The notes below the pieces were generated by a model. It had not been told where the DNA came from and ran no database searches. It was given only the letters and a program-made list of their open reading frames with translations. Positions 33,193 to 47,526 of a stretch of 64,000 bases of DNA are shown here, piece by piece. Position numbers and translations under genes: made by a program. Positions within the stretch are counted from its first letter, which is position 1; each line of letters begins with the position of its first letter. This DNA comes from Auanema rhodensis (Eukaryota; Nematoda; Chromadorea; Rhabditida; Rhabditidae), in assembly GCA_964057225.1 (NCBI GenBank), contig OZ059899.1, positions 21,274,501 to 21,338,500 on the forward strand, in the 5' to 3' direction.

Positions 33193-36100
33193 GTTTTTGG
33201 AAGCAATGTTGAGTGTACATGGAAACTCAACATACACTAAGGCATCATTTTTCAAACGATCATAACTAATTTTTGTATTAAGCGTTTTTCAATGTAGTAC
33301 AGTGCATTCGATGCGGATTTTTAAGCTGCGTCGATCTGTGTTATCAGATTTGCGCTAGCTTAAAAATGCACCGAGATATCAACTGATATAAGTTCACACT
33401 TATATCCTCGATTTTCACCCTGAAGAATTAATTTTTTCGTTGAATAACATTGTCCATCGTCTTTGCCTTGAAAAAAGGAATCTAAAAACATCTACTTTTT
33501 GCTAAATTATTTTGAAATTTTTTGAAAAAATTTTTGTCAAAATGTTTTTGGAAGCAATGTTGAGTGTACATGGAAACTCAACATACACTAATGCATCATT
33601 TTTCAAACGATCATAACTAATTTTTGTATTAAGCGTTTCTCAATGTAGTATAGTGCATTCGATGCGGATTTTTAAGCTGCGTCGATCTGTGTTATCATAT
33701 TTGCGCTAGCTTAAAAATGCACCGAGATATCAACTGATATAAGTTCACACTTATATCCTCAATTTTCACCCTGAAGAATTAATTTTTTCGTTGAATAACA
33801 TTGTCCATCGTCTTTGCCTTGAAAAAAGGAATCTAAAAACATCTACTTTTTGCTAAATTATTTTGAAATTTTTCGAAAAAATTTTTGTCAAAATGTTTTT
33901 GGAAGCAATGTTGAGTGTACATGGAAACTCAACGTACACTAATGCATCATTTTTCAAACGATCATAACTAATTTTTGTATTAAGCGTTTCTCAATGTAGT
34001 ATAGTGCATTCGATGCGGATTTTTAAGCTGCGTCGATCTGTGTTATCAGATTTGCGCTAGCTTAAAAATGCACCGAGATATCAACTGATATAAGTTCACA
34101 CTTATATCCTCGATTTTCACCCTGAAGAATTGATTTTTTCGTTGAATAACATTGTCCATCGTCTTTGCCTTGAAAAAAGGAATCTAAAAACATCTACTTT
34201 TTGCTAAATTATTTTGAAATTTTTCGAAAAAATTTTTGTCAAAATGTTTTTGGAAGCAATGTTGAGTGTACATGGAAACTCAACATACACTAAGGCATCA
34301 TTTTTCAAACGATCATAACTAATTTTTGTATTAAGCGTTTTTCAATGTAGTACAGTGCATTCGATGCGGATTTTTAAGCTGCGTCGATCTGTGTTATCAG
34401 ATTTGCGCTAGCTTAAAAATGCACCGAGATATCAACTGATATAAGTTCAAACTTATATCCTCGATTTTCACCCTGAAGAATTAATTTTTTCGTTGAATAA
34501 CATTGTCCATCGTCTTTGCCTTGAAAAAAGGAATCTAAAAACATCTACTTTTTGCTAAATTATTTTGAAATTTTTTGAAAAAATTTTTGTCAAAATGTTT
34601 TTGGAAGCAATGTTGAGTGTACATGGAAACTCAACATACACTAATGCATCATTTTTCAAACGATCATAACTAATTTTTGTATTAAGCGTTTCTCAATGTA
34701 GTATAGTGCATTCGATGCGGATTTTTAAGCTGCGTCGATCTGTGTTATCATATTTGCGCTAGCTTAAAAATGCACCGAGATATCAACTGATATAAGTTCA
34801 CACTTATATCCTCAATTTTCACCCTGAAGAATTAATTTTTTCGTTGAATAACATTGTCCATCGTCTTTGCCTTGAAAAAAGGAATCTAAAAACATCTACT
34901 TTTTGCTAAATTATTTTGAAATTTTTCGAAAAAATTTTTGTCAAAATGTTTTTGGAAGCAATGTTGAGTGTACATGGAAACTCAACGTACACTAATGCAT
35001 CATTTTTCAAACGATCATAACTAATTTTTGTATTAAGCGTTTCTCAATGTAGTATAGTGCATTCGATGCGGATTTTTAAGCTGCGTCGATCTGTGTTATC
35101 AGATTTGCGCTAGCTTAAAAATGCACCGAGATTTCAACTGATATAAGTTCACACTTATATCCTCGATTTTCACCCTGAAGAATTAATTTTTTCGTTGAAT
35201 AACATTGTCCATCGTCTTTGCCTTGAAAAAAGGAATCTAAAAACATCTACTTTTTGCTAAATTATTTTGAAATTTTTCGAAAAAATTTTTGTCAAAATGT
35301 TTTTGGAAGCAATGTTGAGTGTACATGGAAACGCAACATACACTAAGGCATCATTTTTCAAACGATCATAACTAATTTTTGTATTAAGCGTTTCTCAATG
35401 TAGTATAGTGCATTCGATGCGGATTTTTAAGCTGCGTCGATCTGTGTTATCATATTTGCGCTAGCTTAAAAATGCACCGAGATATCAACTGATATAAGTT
35501 CACACTTATATCCTCAATTTTCACCCTGAAGAATTAATTTTTTCGTTGAGTAACATTGTCCATCGTCTTTGCCTTGAAAAAAGGAATCTAAAAACATCTA
35601 CTTTCTGCTAAATTATTTTGAAATTTTTCGAAAAAATTTTTGTCAAAATGTTTTTGGAAGCAATGTTGAGTGTACATGGAAACTCAACATACACTAAGGC
35701 ATCATTTTTCAAACGATCATAACTAATTTTTGTATTATGCGTTTCTCAATGTAGTATAGTACATTCGATGCGGATTTTCAAGCTGCGTCGATCTGTGTTA
35801 TCAGATTTGCGCTAGCTTAAAAATGCACCGAGATATCAACTGATATAAGTTCACACTTATATCCTCGATTTTCACCCTGAAGAATTAATTTTTTCGTTGA
35901 ATAACATTGTCCATCGTCTTTGCCTTGAAAAAAGGAATCTAAAAACATCTACTTTTTGCTAAATTATTTTGAAATTTTTCGAAAAAATTTTTGTCAAAAT
36001 GTTTTTGGAAGCAATGTTGAGTGTACATGGAAACGCAACATACACTAAGGCATCATTTTTCAAACGATCATAACTAATTTTTGTATTAAGCGTTTCTCAA

Positions 36101-39100
36101 TGTAGTATAGTGCATTCGATGCGGATTTTTAAGCTGCGTCGATCTGTGTTATCATATTTGCGCTAGCTTAAAAATGCACCGAGATATCAACTGATATAAG
36201 TTCACACTTATATCCTCAATTTTCACCCTGAAGAATTAATTTTTTCGTTGAATAACATTGTCCATCGTCTTTGCCTTAAAAAAAGGAATCTAAAAACATC
36301 TACTTTTTGCTAAATTATTTTGAAATTTTTCGAAAAAATTTTTGTCAAAATGTTTTTGGAAGCAATGTTGAGTGTACATGGAAACTCAACGTACACTAAT
36401 GCATCATTTTTCAAACGATCATAACTAATTTTTGTATTAAGCGTTTCTCAATGTAGTATAGTGCATTCGATGCGGATTTTTAAGCTGCGTCGATCTGTGT
36501 TATCAGATTTGCGCTAGCTTAAAAATGCACCGAGATATCAACTGATATAAGTTCACACTTATATCCTCGATTTTCACCCTGAAGAATTAATTTTTTCGTT
36601 GAATAACATTGTCCATCGTCTTTGCCTTAAAAAAAGGAATCTAAAAACATCTACTTTTTGCTAAATTATTTTGAAATTTTTCGAAAAAAGTTTTGTCAAA
36701 ATGTTTTTGGAAGCAATGTTGAGTGTACATGGAAACTCAACGTGCACTAATGCATCATTTTTCAAACGATCATAACTAATTTTTGTATTAAGCGTTTCTC
36801 AATGTAGTATAGTGCATTCGATGCGGATTTTTAAGCTGCGTCGATCTGTGTTATCAGATTTGCGCTAGCTTAAAAATGCACCGAGATATCAACTGATATA
36901 AGTTCACACTTATATCCTCGATTTTCACCCTGAAGAATTAATTTTTTCGTTGAATAACATTGTCCATCGTCTTTGCCTTGAAAAAAGGAATCTAAAAACA
37001 TCTACTTTTTGCTAAATTATTTTGAAATTTTTCGAAAAAATTTTTGTCAAAATGTTTTTGGAAGCAATGTTGAGTGTACATGGAAACTCAACATACACTA
37101 AGGCATCATTTTTCAAACGATCATAACTAATTTTTGTATTAAGCGTTTTTCAATGTAGTACAGTGCATTCGATGCGGATTTTTAAGCTGCGTCGATCTGT
37201 GTTATCAGATTTGCGCTAGCTTAAAAATGCACCGAGATATCAACTGATATAAGTTCACACTTATATCCTCAATTTTCACCCTGAAGAATTAATTTTTTCG
37301 TTGAATAACATTGTCCATCGTCTTTGCCTTGAAAAAAGGAATCTAAAAACATCTACTTTTTGCTAAATTATTTTGAAATTTTTCGAAAAAATTTTTGTCA
37401 AAATGTTTTTGGAAGCAATGTTGAGTGTACATGGAAACTCAACGTACACTAATGCATCATTTTTCAAACGATCATAACTAATTTTTGTATTAAGCGTTTC
37501 TCAATGTAGTATAGTGCATTCGATGCGGATTTTTAAGCTGCGTCGATCTGTGTTATCAGATTTGCGCTAGCTTAAAAATGCACCGAGATATCAACTGATA
37601 TAAGTTCACACTTATATCCTCGATTTTCACCCTGAAGAATTAATTTTTTCGTTGAATAACATTGTCCATCGTCTTTGCCTTGAAAAAAGGAATCTAAAAA
37701 CATCTACTTTTTGCTAAATTATTTTGAAATTTTTCGAAAAAATTTTTGTCAAAATGTTTTTGGAAGCAATGTTGAGTGTACATGGAAACTCAACATACAC
37801 TAAGGCATCATTTTTCAAACGATCATAACTAATTTTTGTATTAAGCGTTTTTCAATGTAGTACAGTGCATTCGATGCGGATTTTTAAGCTGCGTCGATCT
37901 GTGTTATCAGATTTGCGCTAGCTTAAAAATGCACCGAGATATCAACTGATATAAGTTCACACTTATATCCTCGATTTTCACCCTGAAGAATTAATTTTTT
38001 CGTTGAATAACATTGTCCATCGTCTTTGCCTTGAGAAAAGGAATCTAAAAACATCTACTTTTTGCTAAATTATTTTGAAATTTTTTGAAAAAATTTTTGT
38101 CAAAATGTTTTTGGAAGCAATGTTGAGTGTACATGGAAACTCAACATACACTAATGCATCATTTTTCAAACGATCATAACTAATTTTTGTATTAAGCGTT
38201 TCTCAATGTAGTATAGTGCATTCGATGCGGATTTTTAAGCTGCGTCGATCTGTGTTATCATATTTGCGCTAGCTTAAAAATGCACCGAGATATCAACTGA
38301 TATAAGTTCACACTTATATCCTCAATTTTCACCCTGAAGAATTAATTTTTTCGTTGAATAACATTGTCCATCGTCTTTGCCTTGAAAAAAGGAATCTAAA
38401 AACATCTACTTTTTGCTAAATTATTTTGAAATTTTTCGAAAAAATTTTTGTCAAAATGTTTTTGGAAGCAATGTTGAGTGTACATGGAAACTCAACGTAC
38501 ACTAATGCATCATTTTTCAAACGATCATAACTAATTTTTGTATTAAGCGTTTCTCAATGTAGTATAGTGCATTCGATGCGGATTTTTAAGCTGCGTCGAT
38601 CTGTGTTATCATATTTGCGCTAGCTTAAAAATGCACCGAGATATCAACTGATATAAGTTCACACTTATATCCTCAATTTTCACCCTGAAGAATTAATTTT
38701 TTCGTTGAATAACATTGTCCATCGTCTTTGCCTTGAAAAAAGGAATCTAAAAACATCTACTTTTTGCTAAATTATTTTGAAATTTTTTGAAAAAATTTTT
38801 GTCAAAATGTTTTTGGAAGCAATGTTGAGTGTACATGGAAACTCAACATACACTAATGCATCATTTTTCAAACGATCATAACTAATTTTTGTATTAAGCG
38901 TTTCTCAATGTAGTATAGTGCATTCGATGCGGATTTTTAAGCTGCGTCGATCTGTGTTATCATATTTGCGCTAGCTTAAAAATGCACCGAGATATCAACT
39001 GATATAAGTTCACACTTATATCCTCAATTTTCACCCTGAAGAATTAATTTTTTCGTTGAATAACATTGTCCATCGTCTTTGCCTTGAAAAAAGGAATCTA

Positions 39101-41209
39101 AAAACATCTACTTTTTGCTAAATTATTTTGAAATTTTTCGAAAAAATTTTTGTCAAAATGTTTTTGGAAGCAATGTTGAGTGTACATGGAAACTCAACGT
39201 ACACTAATGCATCATTTTTCAAACGATCATAACTAATTTTTGTATTAAGCGTTTCTCAATGTAGTATAGTGCATTCGATGCGGATTTTTAAGCTGCGTCG
39301 ATCTGTGTTATCAGATTTGCGCTAGCTTAAAAATGCACCGAGATATCAACTGATATAAGTTCACACTTATATCCTCGATTTTCACCCTGAAGAATTAATT
39401 TTTTCGTTGAATAACATTGTCCATCGTCTTTGCCTTGAAAAAAGGAATCTAAAAACATCTACTTTTTGCTAAATTATTTTGAAATTTTTCGAAAAAATTT
39501 TTGTCAAAATGTTTTTGGAAGCAATGTTGAGTGTACATGGAAACGCAACATACACTAAGGCATCATTTTTCAAACGATCATAACTAATTTTTGTATTAAG
39601 CGTTTCTCAATGTAGTATAGTGCATTCGATGCGGATTTTTAAGCTGCGTCGATCTGTGTTATCATATTTGCGCTAGCTTAAAAATGCACCGAGATATCAA
39701 CTGATATAAGTTCACACTTATATCCTCAATTTTCACCCTGAAGAATTAATTTTTTCGTTGAATAACATTGTCCATCGTCTTTGCCTTGAAAAAAGGAATC
39801 TAAAAACATCTACTTTCTGCTAAATTATCTTGAAATTTTTCGAAAAAATTTTTGTCAAAATGTTTTTGGAAGCAATGTTGAGTGTACATGGAAACTCAAC
39901 ATACACTAAGACATCATTTTTCAAACGATCATAACTAATTTTTGTATTAAGCGTTTCTCAATGTAGTATAGTGCATTCGATGCGGATTTTTAAGCTGCGT
40001 CGATCTGTGTTATCATATTTGCGCTAGCTTAAAAATGCACCGAGATATCAACTGATATAAGTTCACACTTATATCCTCAATTTTCACCCTGAAGAATTAA
40101 TTTTTTCGTTGAATAACATTGTCCATCGTCTTTGCCTTAAAAAAAGGAATCCAAAAACATCTACTTTTTGCTAAATTATTTTGAAATTTTTCGAAAAAAT
40201 TTTTGTCAAAATGTTTTTGGAAGCAATGTTGAGTGTACATGGAAACGCAACATACACTAAGGCATCATTTTTCAAACGATCATAACTAATTTTTGTATTA
40301 AGCGTTTCTCAATGTAGTATAGTGCATTCGATGCGAATTTTTAAGCTGCGTCGATCTGTGTTATCATATTTGCGCTAGCTTAAAAATGCACCGAGATATC
40401 AACTGATATAAGTTCACACTTATATCCTCAATTTTCACCCTGAAGAATTAATTTTTTCGTTGAATAACATTGTCCATCGTCTTTGCCTTGAAAAAAGGAA
40501 TCTAAAAACATCTACTTTCTGCTAAATTATTTTGAAATTTTTCGAAAAAATTTTTGTCAAAATGTTTTTGGAAGCAATGTTGAGTGTACATGGAAACTCA
40601 ACATACACTAAGACATCATTTTTCAAACGATCATAACTAATTTTTGTATTAAGCGTTTCTCAATGTAGTATAGTACATTCGATGCGGATTTTCAAGCTGC
40701 GTCGATCTGTGTTATCAGATTTGCGCTAGCTTAAAAATGCACCGAGATATCAACTGATATAAGTTCACACTTATATCCTCGATTTTCACCCTGAACAATT
40801 AATTTTTTCGTTGAATAACATTGTTCATCGTCTTTGCCTTGAAAAAAGGAATCTAAAAACATCTACTTTTTGCTAAATTATTTTGAAATTTTTCGAAAAA
40901 ATTTTTGTCAAAATGTTTTTGGAAGCAATGTTGAGTGTACATGGAAACTCAACATACACTAATGCATCATTTTTCAAACGATCATAACTAATTTTTGTAT
41001 TAAGCGTTTCTCAATGTAGTATAGTGCATTCGATGCGGATTTGTAAGCTGCGTCGATCTGTGTTATCATATTTGCGCTAGCTTAAAAATGCACCGAGATA
41101 TCAACTGATATAAGTTCACACTTATATCCTCAATTTTCACCCTGAAGAATTAATTTTTTCGTTGAATAACATTGTCCATCGTCTTTGCCTTGAAAAAAGG
41201 AATCTAAAA

Positions 41210-43320
41210 ACATCTACTTTTTGCTAAATTATTTTGAAATTTTTCGAAAAAATTTTTGTCAAAATGTTTTTGGAAGCAATGTTGAGTGTACATGGAAACT
41301 CAACGTACACTAATGCATCATTTTTCAAACGATCATAACTAATTTTTGTATTAAGCGTTTCTCAATGTAGTATAGTGCATTCGATGCGGATTTTTAAGCT
41401 GCGTCGATCTGTGTTATCAGATTTGCGCTAGCTTAAAAATGCACCGAGATATCAACTGATATAAGTTCACACTTATATCCTCGATTTTCACCCTGAAGAA
41501 TTAATTTTTTCGTTGAATAACATTGTCCATCGTCTTTGCCTTGAAAAAAGGAATCTAAAAACATCTACTTTTTGCTAAATTATTTTGAAATTTTTCGAAA
41601 AAATTTTTGTCAAAATGTTTTTGGAAGCAATGTTGAGTGTACATGGAAACTCAACATACACTAAGGCATCATTTTTCAAACGATTATAACTAATTTTTGT
41701 ATTAAGCGTTTCTCAAAGTAGTATAGTGCATTCGATGCGGATTTTTAAGCTGCGTCGATCTGTGTTATCATATTTGCGCTAGCTTAAAAATGCACCGAGA
41801 TATCAACTGATATAAGTTCACACTTATATCCTCAATTTTCACCCTGAAGAATTAATTTTTTCGTTGAATAACATTGTCCATCGTCTTTGCCTTGAAAAAA
41901 GGAATCTAAAAACATCTACTTTTTGCTAAATTATTTTGAAATTTTTCGAAAAAATTTTTGTCAAAATGTTTTTGGAAGCAATGTTGAGTGTACATGGAAA
42001 CTCAACGTACACTAATGCATCATTTTTCAAACGATCATAACTAATTTTTGTATTAAGCGTTTCTCAATGTAGTATAGTGCATTCGATGCGGATTTTTAAG
42101 CTGCGTCGATCTGTGTTATCAGATTTGCGCTAGCTTAAAAATGCACCGAGATATCAACTGATATAAGTTCACACTTATATCCTCGATTTTCACCCTGAAG
42201 AATTAATTTTTTCGTTGAATAACATTGTCCATCGTCTTTGCCTTGAAAAAAGGAATCTAAAAACATCTACTTTTTGCTAAATTATTTTGAAATTTTTCGA
42301 AAAAATTTTTGTCAAAATGTTTTTGGAAGCAATGTTGAGTGTACATGGAAACTCAACGTACACTAATGCATCATTTTTCAAACGATCATAACTAATTTTT
42401 GTATTAAGCGTTTCTCAATGTAGTATAGTGCATTCGATGCGGATTTTTAAGCTGCGTCGATCTGTGTTATCAGATTTGCGCTAGCTTAAAAATGCACCGA
42501 GATATCAACTGATATAAGTTCACACTTATATCCTCGATTTTCACCCTGAAGAATTAATTTTTTCGTTGAATCACATTGTCCATCGTCTTTGCCTTGAAAA
42601 AAGGAATCTAAAAACATCTACTTTTTGCTAAATTATTTTGAAATTTTTCGAAAAAATTTTTGTCAAAATGTTTTTGGAAGCAATGTTGAGTGTACATGGA
42701 AACTCAACATACACTAAGGCATCATTTTTCAAACGATCATAACTAATTTTTGTATTAAGCGTTTTTCAATGTAGTACAGTGCATTCGATGCGGATTTTTA
42801 AGCTGCGTCGATCTGTGTTATCAGATTTGCGCTAGCTTAAAAATGCACCGAGATATCAACTGATATAAGTTCACACTTATATCCTCGATTTTCACCCTGA
42901 AGAATTAATTTTTTCGTTGAATAACATTGTCCATCGTCTTTGCCTTGAAAAAAGGAATCTAAAAACATCTACTTTTTGCTAAATTATTTTGAAATTTTTT
43001 GAAAAAATTTTTGTCAAAATGTTTTTGGAAGCAATGTTGAGTGTACATGGAAACTCAACATACACTAATGCATCATTTTTCAAACGATCATAACTAATTT
43101 TTGTATTAAGCGTTTCTCAATGTAGTATAGTGCATTCGATGCGGATTTTTAAGCTGCGTCGATCTGTGTTATCATATTTGCGCTAGCTTAAAAATGCACC
43201 GAGATATCAACTGATATAAGTTCACACTTATATCCTCAATTTTCACCCTGAAGAATTAATTTTTTCGTTGAATAACATTGTCCATCGTCTTTGCCTTGAA
43301 AAAAGGAATCTAAAAACATC
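41210..43320 (+). repeat. Paralogous block containing the empty retrotransposon target
   Basis: This block shares the rare markers AACGATTATAAC with CTCAAAGTAG, and GTTGAATCACATTG, with 28082-29541, and CGTTTTTCAATGTAGTAC with 33285. The offset on the left side is 13128 bp, which is 3651 bp (element plus one AAAT) plus 9477 bp, exactly 27 monomers. The position matching the insertion (42666-42669) reads as an uninterrupted GTCAAAATGTTTTTGG. Confidence 0.82.
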
Positions 43321-45420
43321 TACTTTTTGCTAAATTATTTTGAAATTTTTCGAAAAAATTTTTGTCAAAATGTTTTTGGAAGCAATGTTGAGTGTACATG
43401 GAAACTCAACGTACACTAATGCATCATTTTTCAAACGATCATAACTAATTTTTGTATTAAGCGTTTTTCAATGTAGTATAGTGCATTCGATGCGGATTTT
43501 TAAGCTGCGTCGATCTGTGTTATCAGATTTGCGCTAGCTTAAAAATGCACCGAGATATCAACTGATATAAGTTCACACTTATATCCTCGATTTTCACCCT
43601 GAAGAATTAATTTTTTCGTTGAATAACATTGTCCATCGTCTTTGCCTTGAAAAAAGGAATCTAAAAACATCTACTTTTTGCTAAATTATTTTGAAATTTT
43701 TTGAAAAAATTTTTGTCAAAATGTTTTTGGAAGCAATGTTGAGTGTACATGGAAACTCAACATACACTAATGCATCATTTTTCAAACGATCATAACTAAT
43801 TTTTGTATTAAGCGTTTCTCAATGTAGTATAGTGCATTCGATGCGGATTTTTAAGCTGCGTCGATCTGTGTTATCATATTTGCGCTAGCTTAAAAATGCA
43901 CCGAGATATCAACTGATATAAGTTCACACTTATATCCTCAATTTTCACCCTGAAGAATTAATTTTTTCGTTGAATAACATTGTCAATCGTCTTTGCCTTG
44001 AAAAAAGGAATCTAAAAACATCTACTTTTTGCTAAATTATTTTGAAATTTTTCGAAAAAATTTTTGTCAAAATGTTTTTGGAAGCAATGTTGAGTGTACA
44101 TGGAAACTCAACGTACACTAATGCATCATTTTTCAACCGATCATAACTAATTTTTGTATTAAGCGTTTCTCAATGTAGTATAGTGCATTCGATGCGGATT
44201 TTTAAGCTGCGTCGATCTGTGTTATCAGATTTGCGCTAGCTTAAAAATGCACCGAGATATCAACTGATATAAGTTCACACTTATATCCTCAATTTTCACC
44301 CTGAAGAATTAATTTTTTCGTTGAATAACATTGTCAATCGTCTTTGCCTTGAAAAAAGGAATCTAAAAACATCTACTTTTTGCTAAATTATTTTGAAATT
44401 TTTCGAAAAAATTTTTGTCAAAATGTTTTTGGAAGCAATGTTGAGTGTACATGGAAACTCAACGTACACTAATACATCATTTTTCAAACGATCATAACTA
44501 ATTTTTGTATTAAGCGTTTCTCAATGTAGTATAGTGCATTCGATGCGGATTTTTAAGCTGCGTCGATCTGTGTTATCAGATTTGCGCTAGCTTAAAAATG
44601 CACCGAGATTTCAACTGATATAAGTTCACACTTATATCCTCGATTTTCACCCTGAAGAATTAATTTTTTCGTTGAATAACATTGTCCATCGTCTTTGCCT
44701 TGAAAAAAGGAATCTAAAAACATCTACTTTTTGCTAAATTATTTTGAAATTTTTCGAAAAAATTTTTGTCAAAATGTTTTTGGAAGCAATGTTGAGTGTA
44801 CATGGAAACGCAACATACACTAAGGCATCATTTTTCAAACGATCATAACTAATTTTTGTATTAAGCGTCTCTCAATGTAGTATAGTGCATTCGATGCGGA
44901 TTTTTAAGCTGCGTCGATCTGTGTTATCATATTTGCGCTAGCTTAAAAATGCACCGAGATATCAACTGATATAAGTTCACACTTATATCCTCAATTTTCA
45001 CCCTGAAGAATATTTTTTTCGTTGAATAACATTGTCCATCGTCTTTGCCTTGAAAAAAGGAATCTAAAAACATCTACTTTCTGCTAAATTATTTTGAAAT
45101 TTTTCGAAAAAATTTTTGTCAAAATGTTTTTGGAAGCAATGTTGAGTGTACATGGAAACTCAACATACACTAAGGCATCATTTTTCAAACGATCATAACT
45201 AATTTTTGTATTAAGCGTTTCTCAATGTAGTATAGTACATTCGATGCGGATTTTCAAGCTGCGTCGATCTGTGTTATCAGATTTGCGCTAGCTTAAAAAT
45301 GCACCGAGATATCAACTGATATAAGTTCACACTTATATCCTCGATTTTCACCCTGAAGAATTAATTTTTTCGTTGAATAACATTGTTCATCGTTTTTGCC
45401 TTGAAAAAAGGAATCTAAAA

Positions 45421-47526
45421 ACATCTACTTTTTGCTAAATTATTTTGAAATTTTTCGAAAAAATTTTTGTCAAAATGTTTTTGGAAGCAATGTTGAGTGT
45501 ACATGGAAACACAACATACACTAATGCATCATTTTTCAAACGATCATAACTAATTTTTGTAATAAGCGTTTCTCAATGTAGTATAGTGCATTCGATGCGG
45601 ATTTTTAAGCTGCGTCGATCTGTGTTATCAGATTTGCGCTAGCTTAAAAATGCACCGAGATATCAACTGATATAAGTTCACACTTATATCCTCAATTTTC
45701 ACCCTGAAGAATTAATTTTTTCGTTGAATAACATTGTCCATCGTCTTTGCCTTGAAAAAAGGAATCTAAAAACATCTACTTTTTGCTAAATTATTTTGAA
45801 ATTTTTCGAAAAAATTTTTGTCAAAATGTTTTTGGAAGCAATGTTGAGTGTACATGGAAACTCAACGTACACTAATGCATCATTTTTCAAACGATCATAA
45901 CTAATTTTTGTATTAAGCGTTTCTCAATGTAGTATAGTGCATTCGATGCGGATTTTTAAGCTGCGTCGATCTGTGTTATCAGATTTGCGCTAGCTTAAAA
46001 ATGCACCGAGATATCAACTGATATAAGTTCACACTTATATCCTCAATTTTCACCCTGAAGAATTAATTTTTTCGTTGAATAACATTGTCCATCGTCTTTG
46101 CCTTGAAAAAAGGAATCTAAAAACATCTACTTTTTGCTAAATTATTTTGAAATTTTTCGAAAAAATTTTTGTCAAAATGTTTTTGGAAGCAATGTTGAGT
46201 GTACATGGAAACTCAACGTACACTAATGCATCATTTTTCAAACGATCATAACTAATTTTTGTATTAAGCGTTTCTCAATGTAGTATAGTGCATTCGATGC
46301 GGATTTTTAAGCTGCGTCGATCTGTGTTATCAGATTTGCGCTAGCTTAAAAATGCACCGAGATATCAACTGATATAAGTTCACACTTATATCCTCGATTT
46401 TCACCCTGAAGAATTAATTTTTTCGTTGAATAACATTGTCCATCGTCTTTGCCTTAAAAAAAGGAATCTAAAAACATCTACTTTTTGCTAAATTATTTTG
46501 AAATTTTTCGAAAAAATTTTTGTCAAAATGTTTTTGGAAGCAATGTTGAGTGTACATGGAAACTCAACATACACTAAGCCATCATTTTTCAAACGATCAT
46601 AACTAATTTTTGTATTAAGCGTTTCTCAATGTAGTATAGTGCATTCGATGCGGATTTTTAAGCTGCGTCGATCTGTGTTATCAGATTTGCGCTAGCTTAA
46701 AAATGCACCGAGATATCAACTGATATAAGTTCACACTTATATCCTCGATTTTCACCCTGAAGAATTAATTTTTTCGTTGAATAACATTGTTCATCGTCTT
46801 TGCCTTGAAAAAAGGAATCTAAAAACATCTACTTTTTGCTAAATTATTTTGAAATTTTTCGAAAAAATTTTTGTCAAAATGTTTTTGGAAGCAATGTTGA
46901 GTGTACATGGAAACACAACATACACTAATGCATCATTTTTCAAACGATCATAACTAATTTTTGTAATAAGCGTTTCTCAATGTAGTATAGTGCATTCGAT
47001 GCGGATTTTTAAGCTGCGTCGATCTGTGTTATCAGATTTGCGCTAGCTTAAAAATGCACCGAGATATCAACTGATATAAGTTCACACTTATATCCTCAAT
47101 TTTCACCCTGAAGAATTAATTTTTTCGTTGAATAACATTGTCCATCGTCTTTGCCTTGAAAAAAGGAATCTAAAAACATCTACTTTTTGCTAAATTATTT
47201 TGAAATTTTTCGAAAAAATTTTTGTCAAAATGTTTTTGGAAGCAATGTTGAGTGTACATGGAAACTCAACATACACTAAGCCATCATTTTTCAAACGATC
47301 ATAACTAATTTTTGTATTAAGCGTTTCTCAATGTAGTATAGTGCATTCAATGCGGATTTTTAAGCTGCGTCGATCTGTGTTATCAGATTTGCGCTAGCTT
47401 AAAAATGCACCGAGATATCAACTGATATAAGTTCACACTTATATCCTCGATTTTCACCCTGAAGAATTAATTTTTTCGTTGAATAACATTGTCCATCGTC
47501 TTTGCCTTGAAAAAAGGAATCTAAAA
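45421..47526 (+). repeat. 4-mer repeat with a partial second copy (1404 bp offset)
   Basis: The monomer at 45421 has AAACACAAC and TGTAATAAGCG, and the same pair recurs at 46825 (+1404 bp). The AAGCCATC variant occurs at 46577 and 47279, 702 bp apart. The second copy is therefore incomplete and rearranged. Confidence 0.7.
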
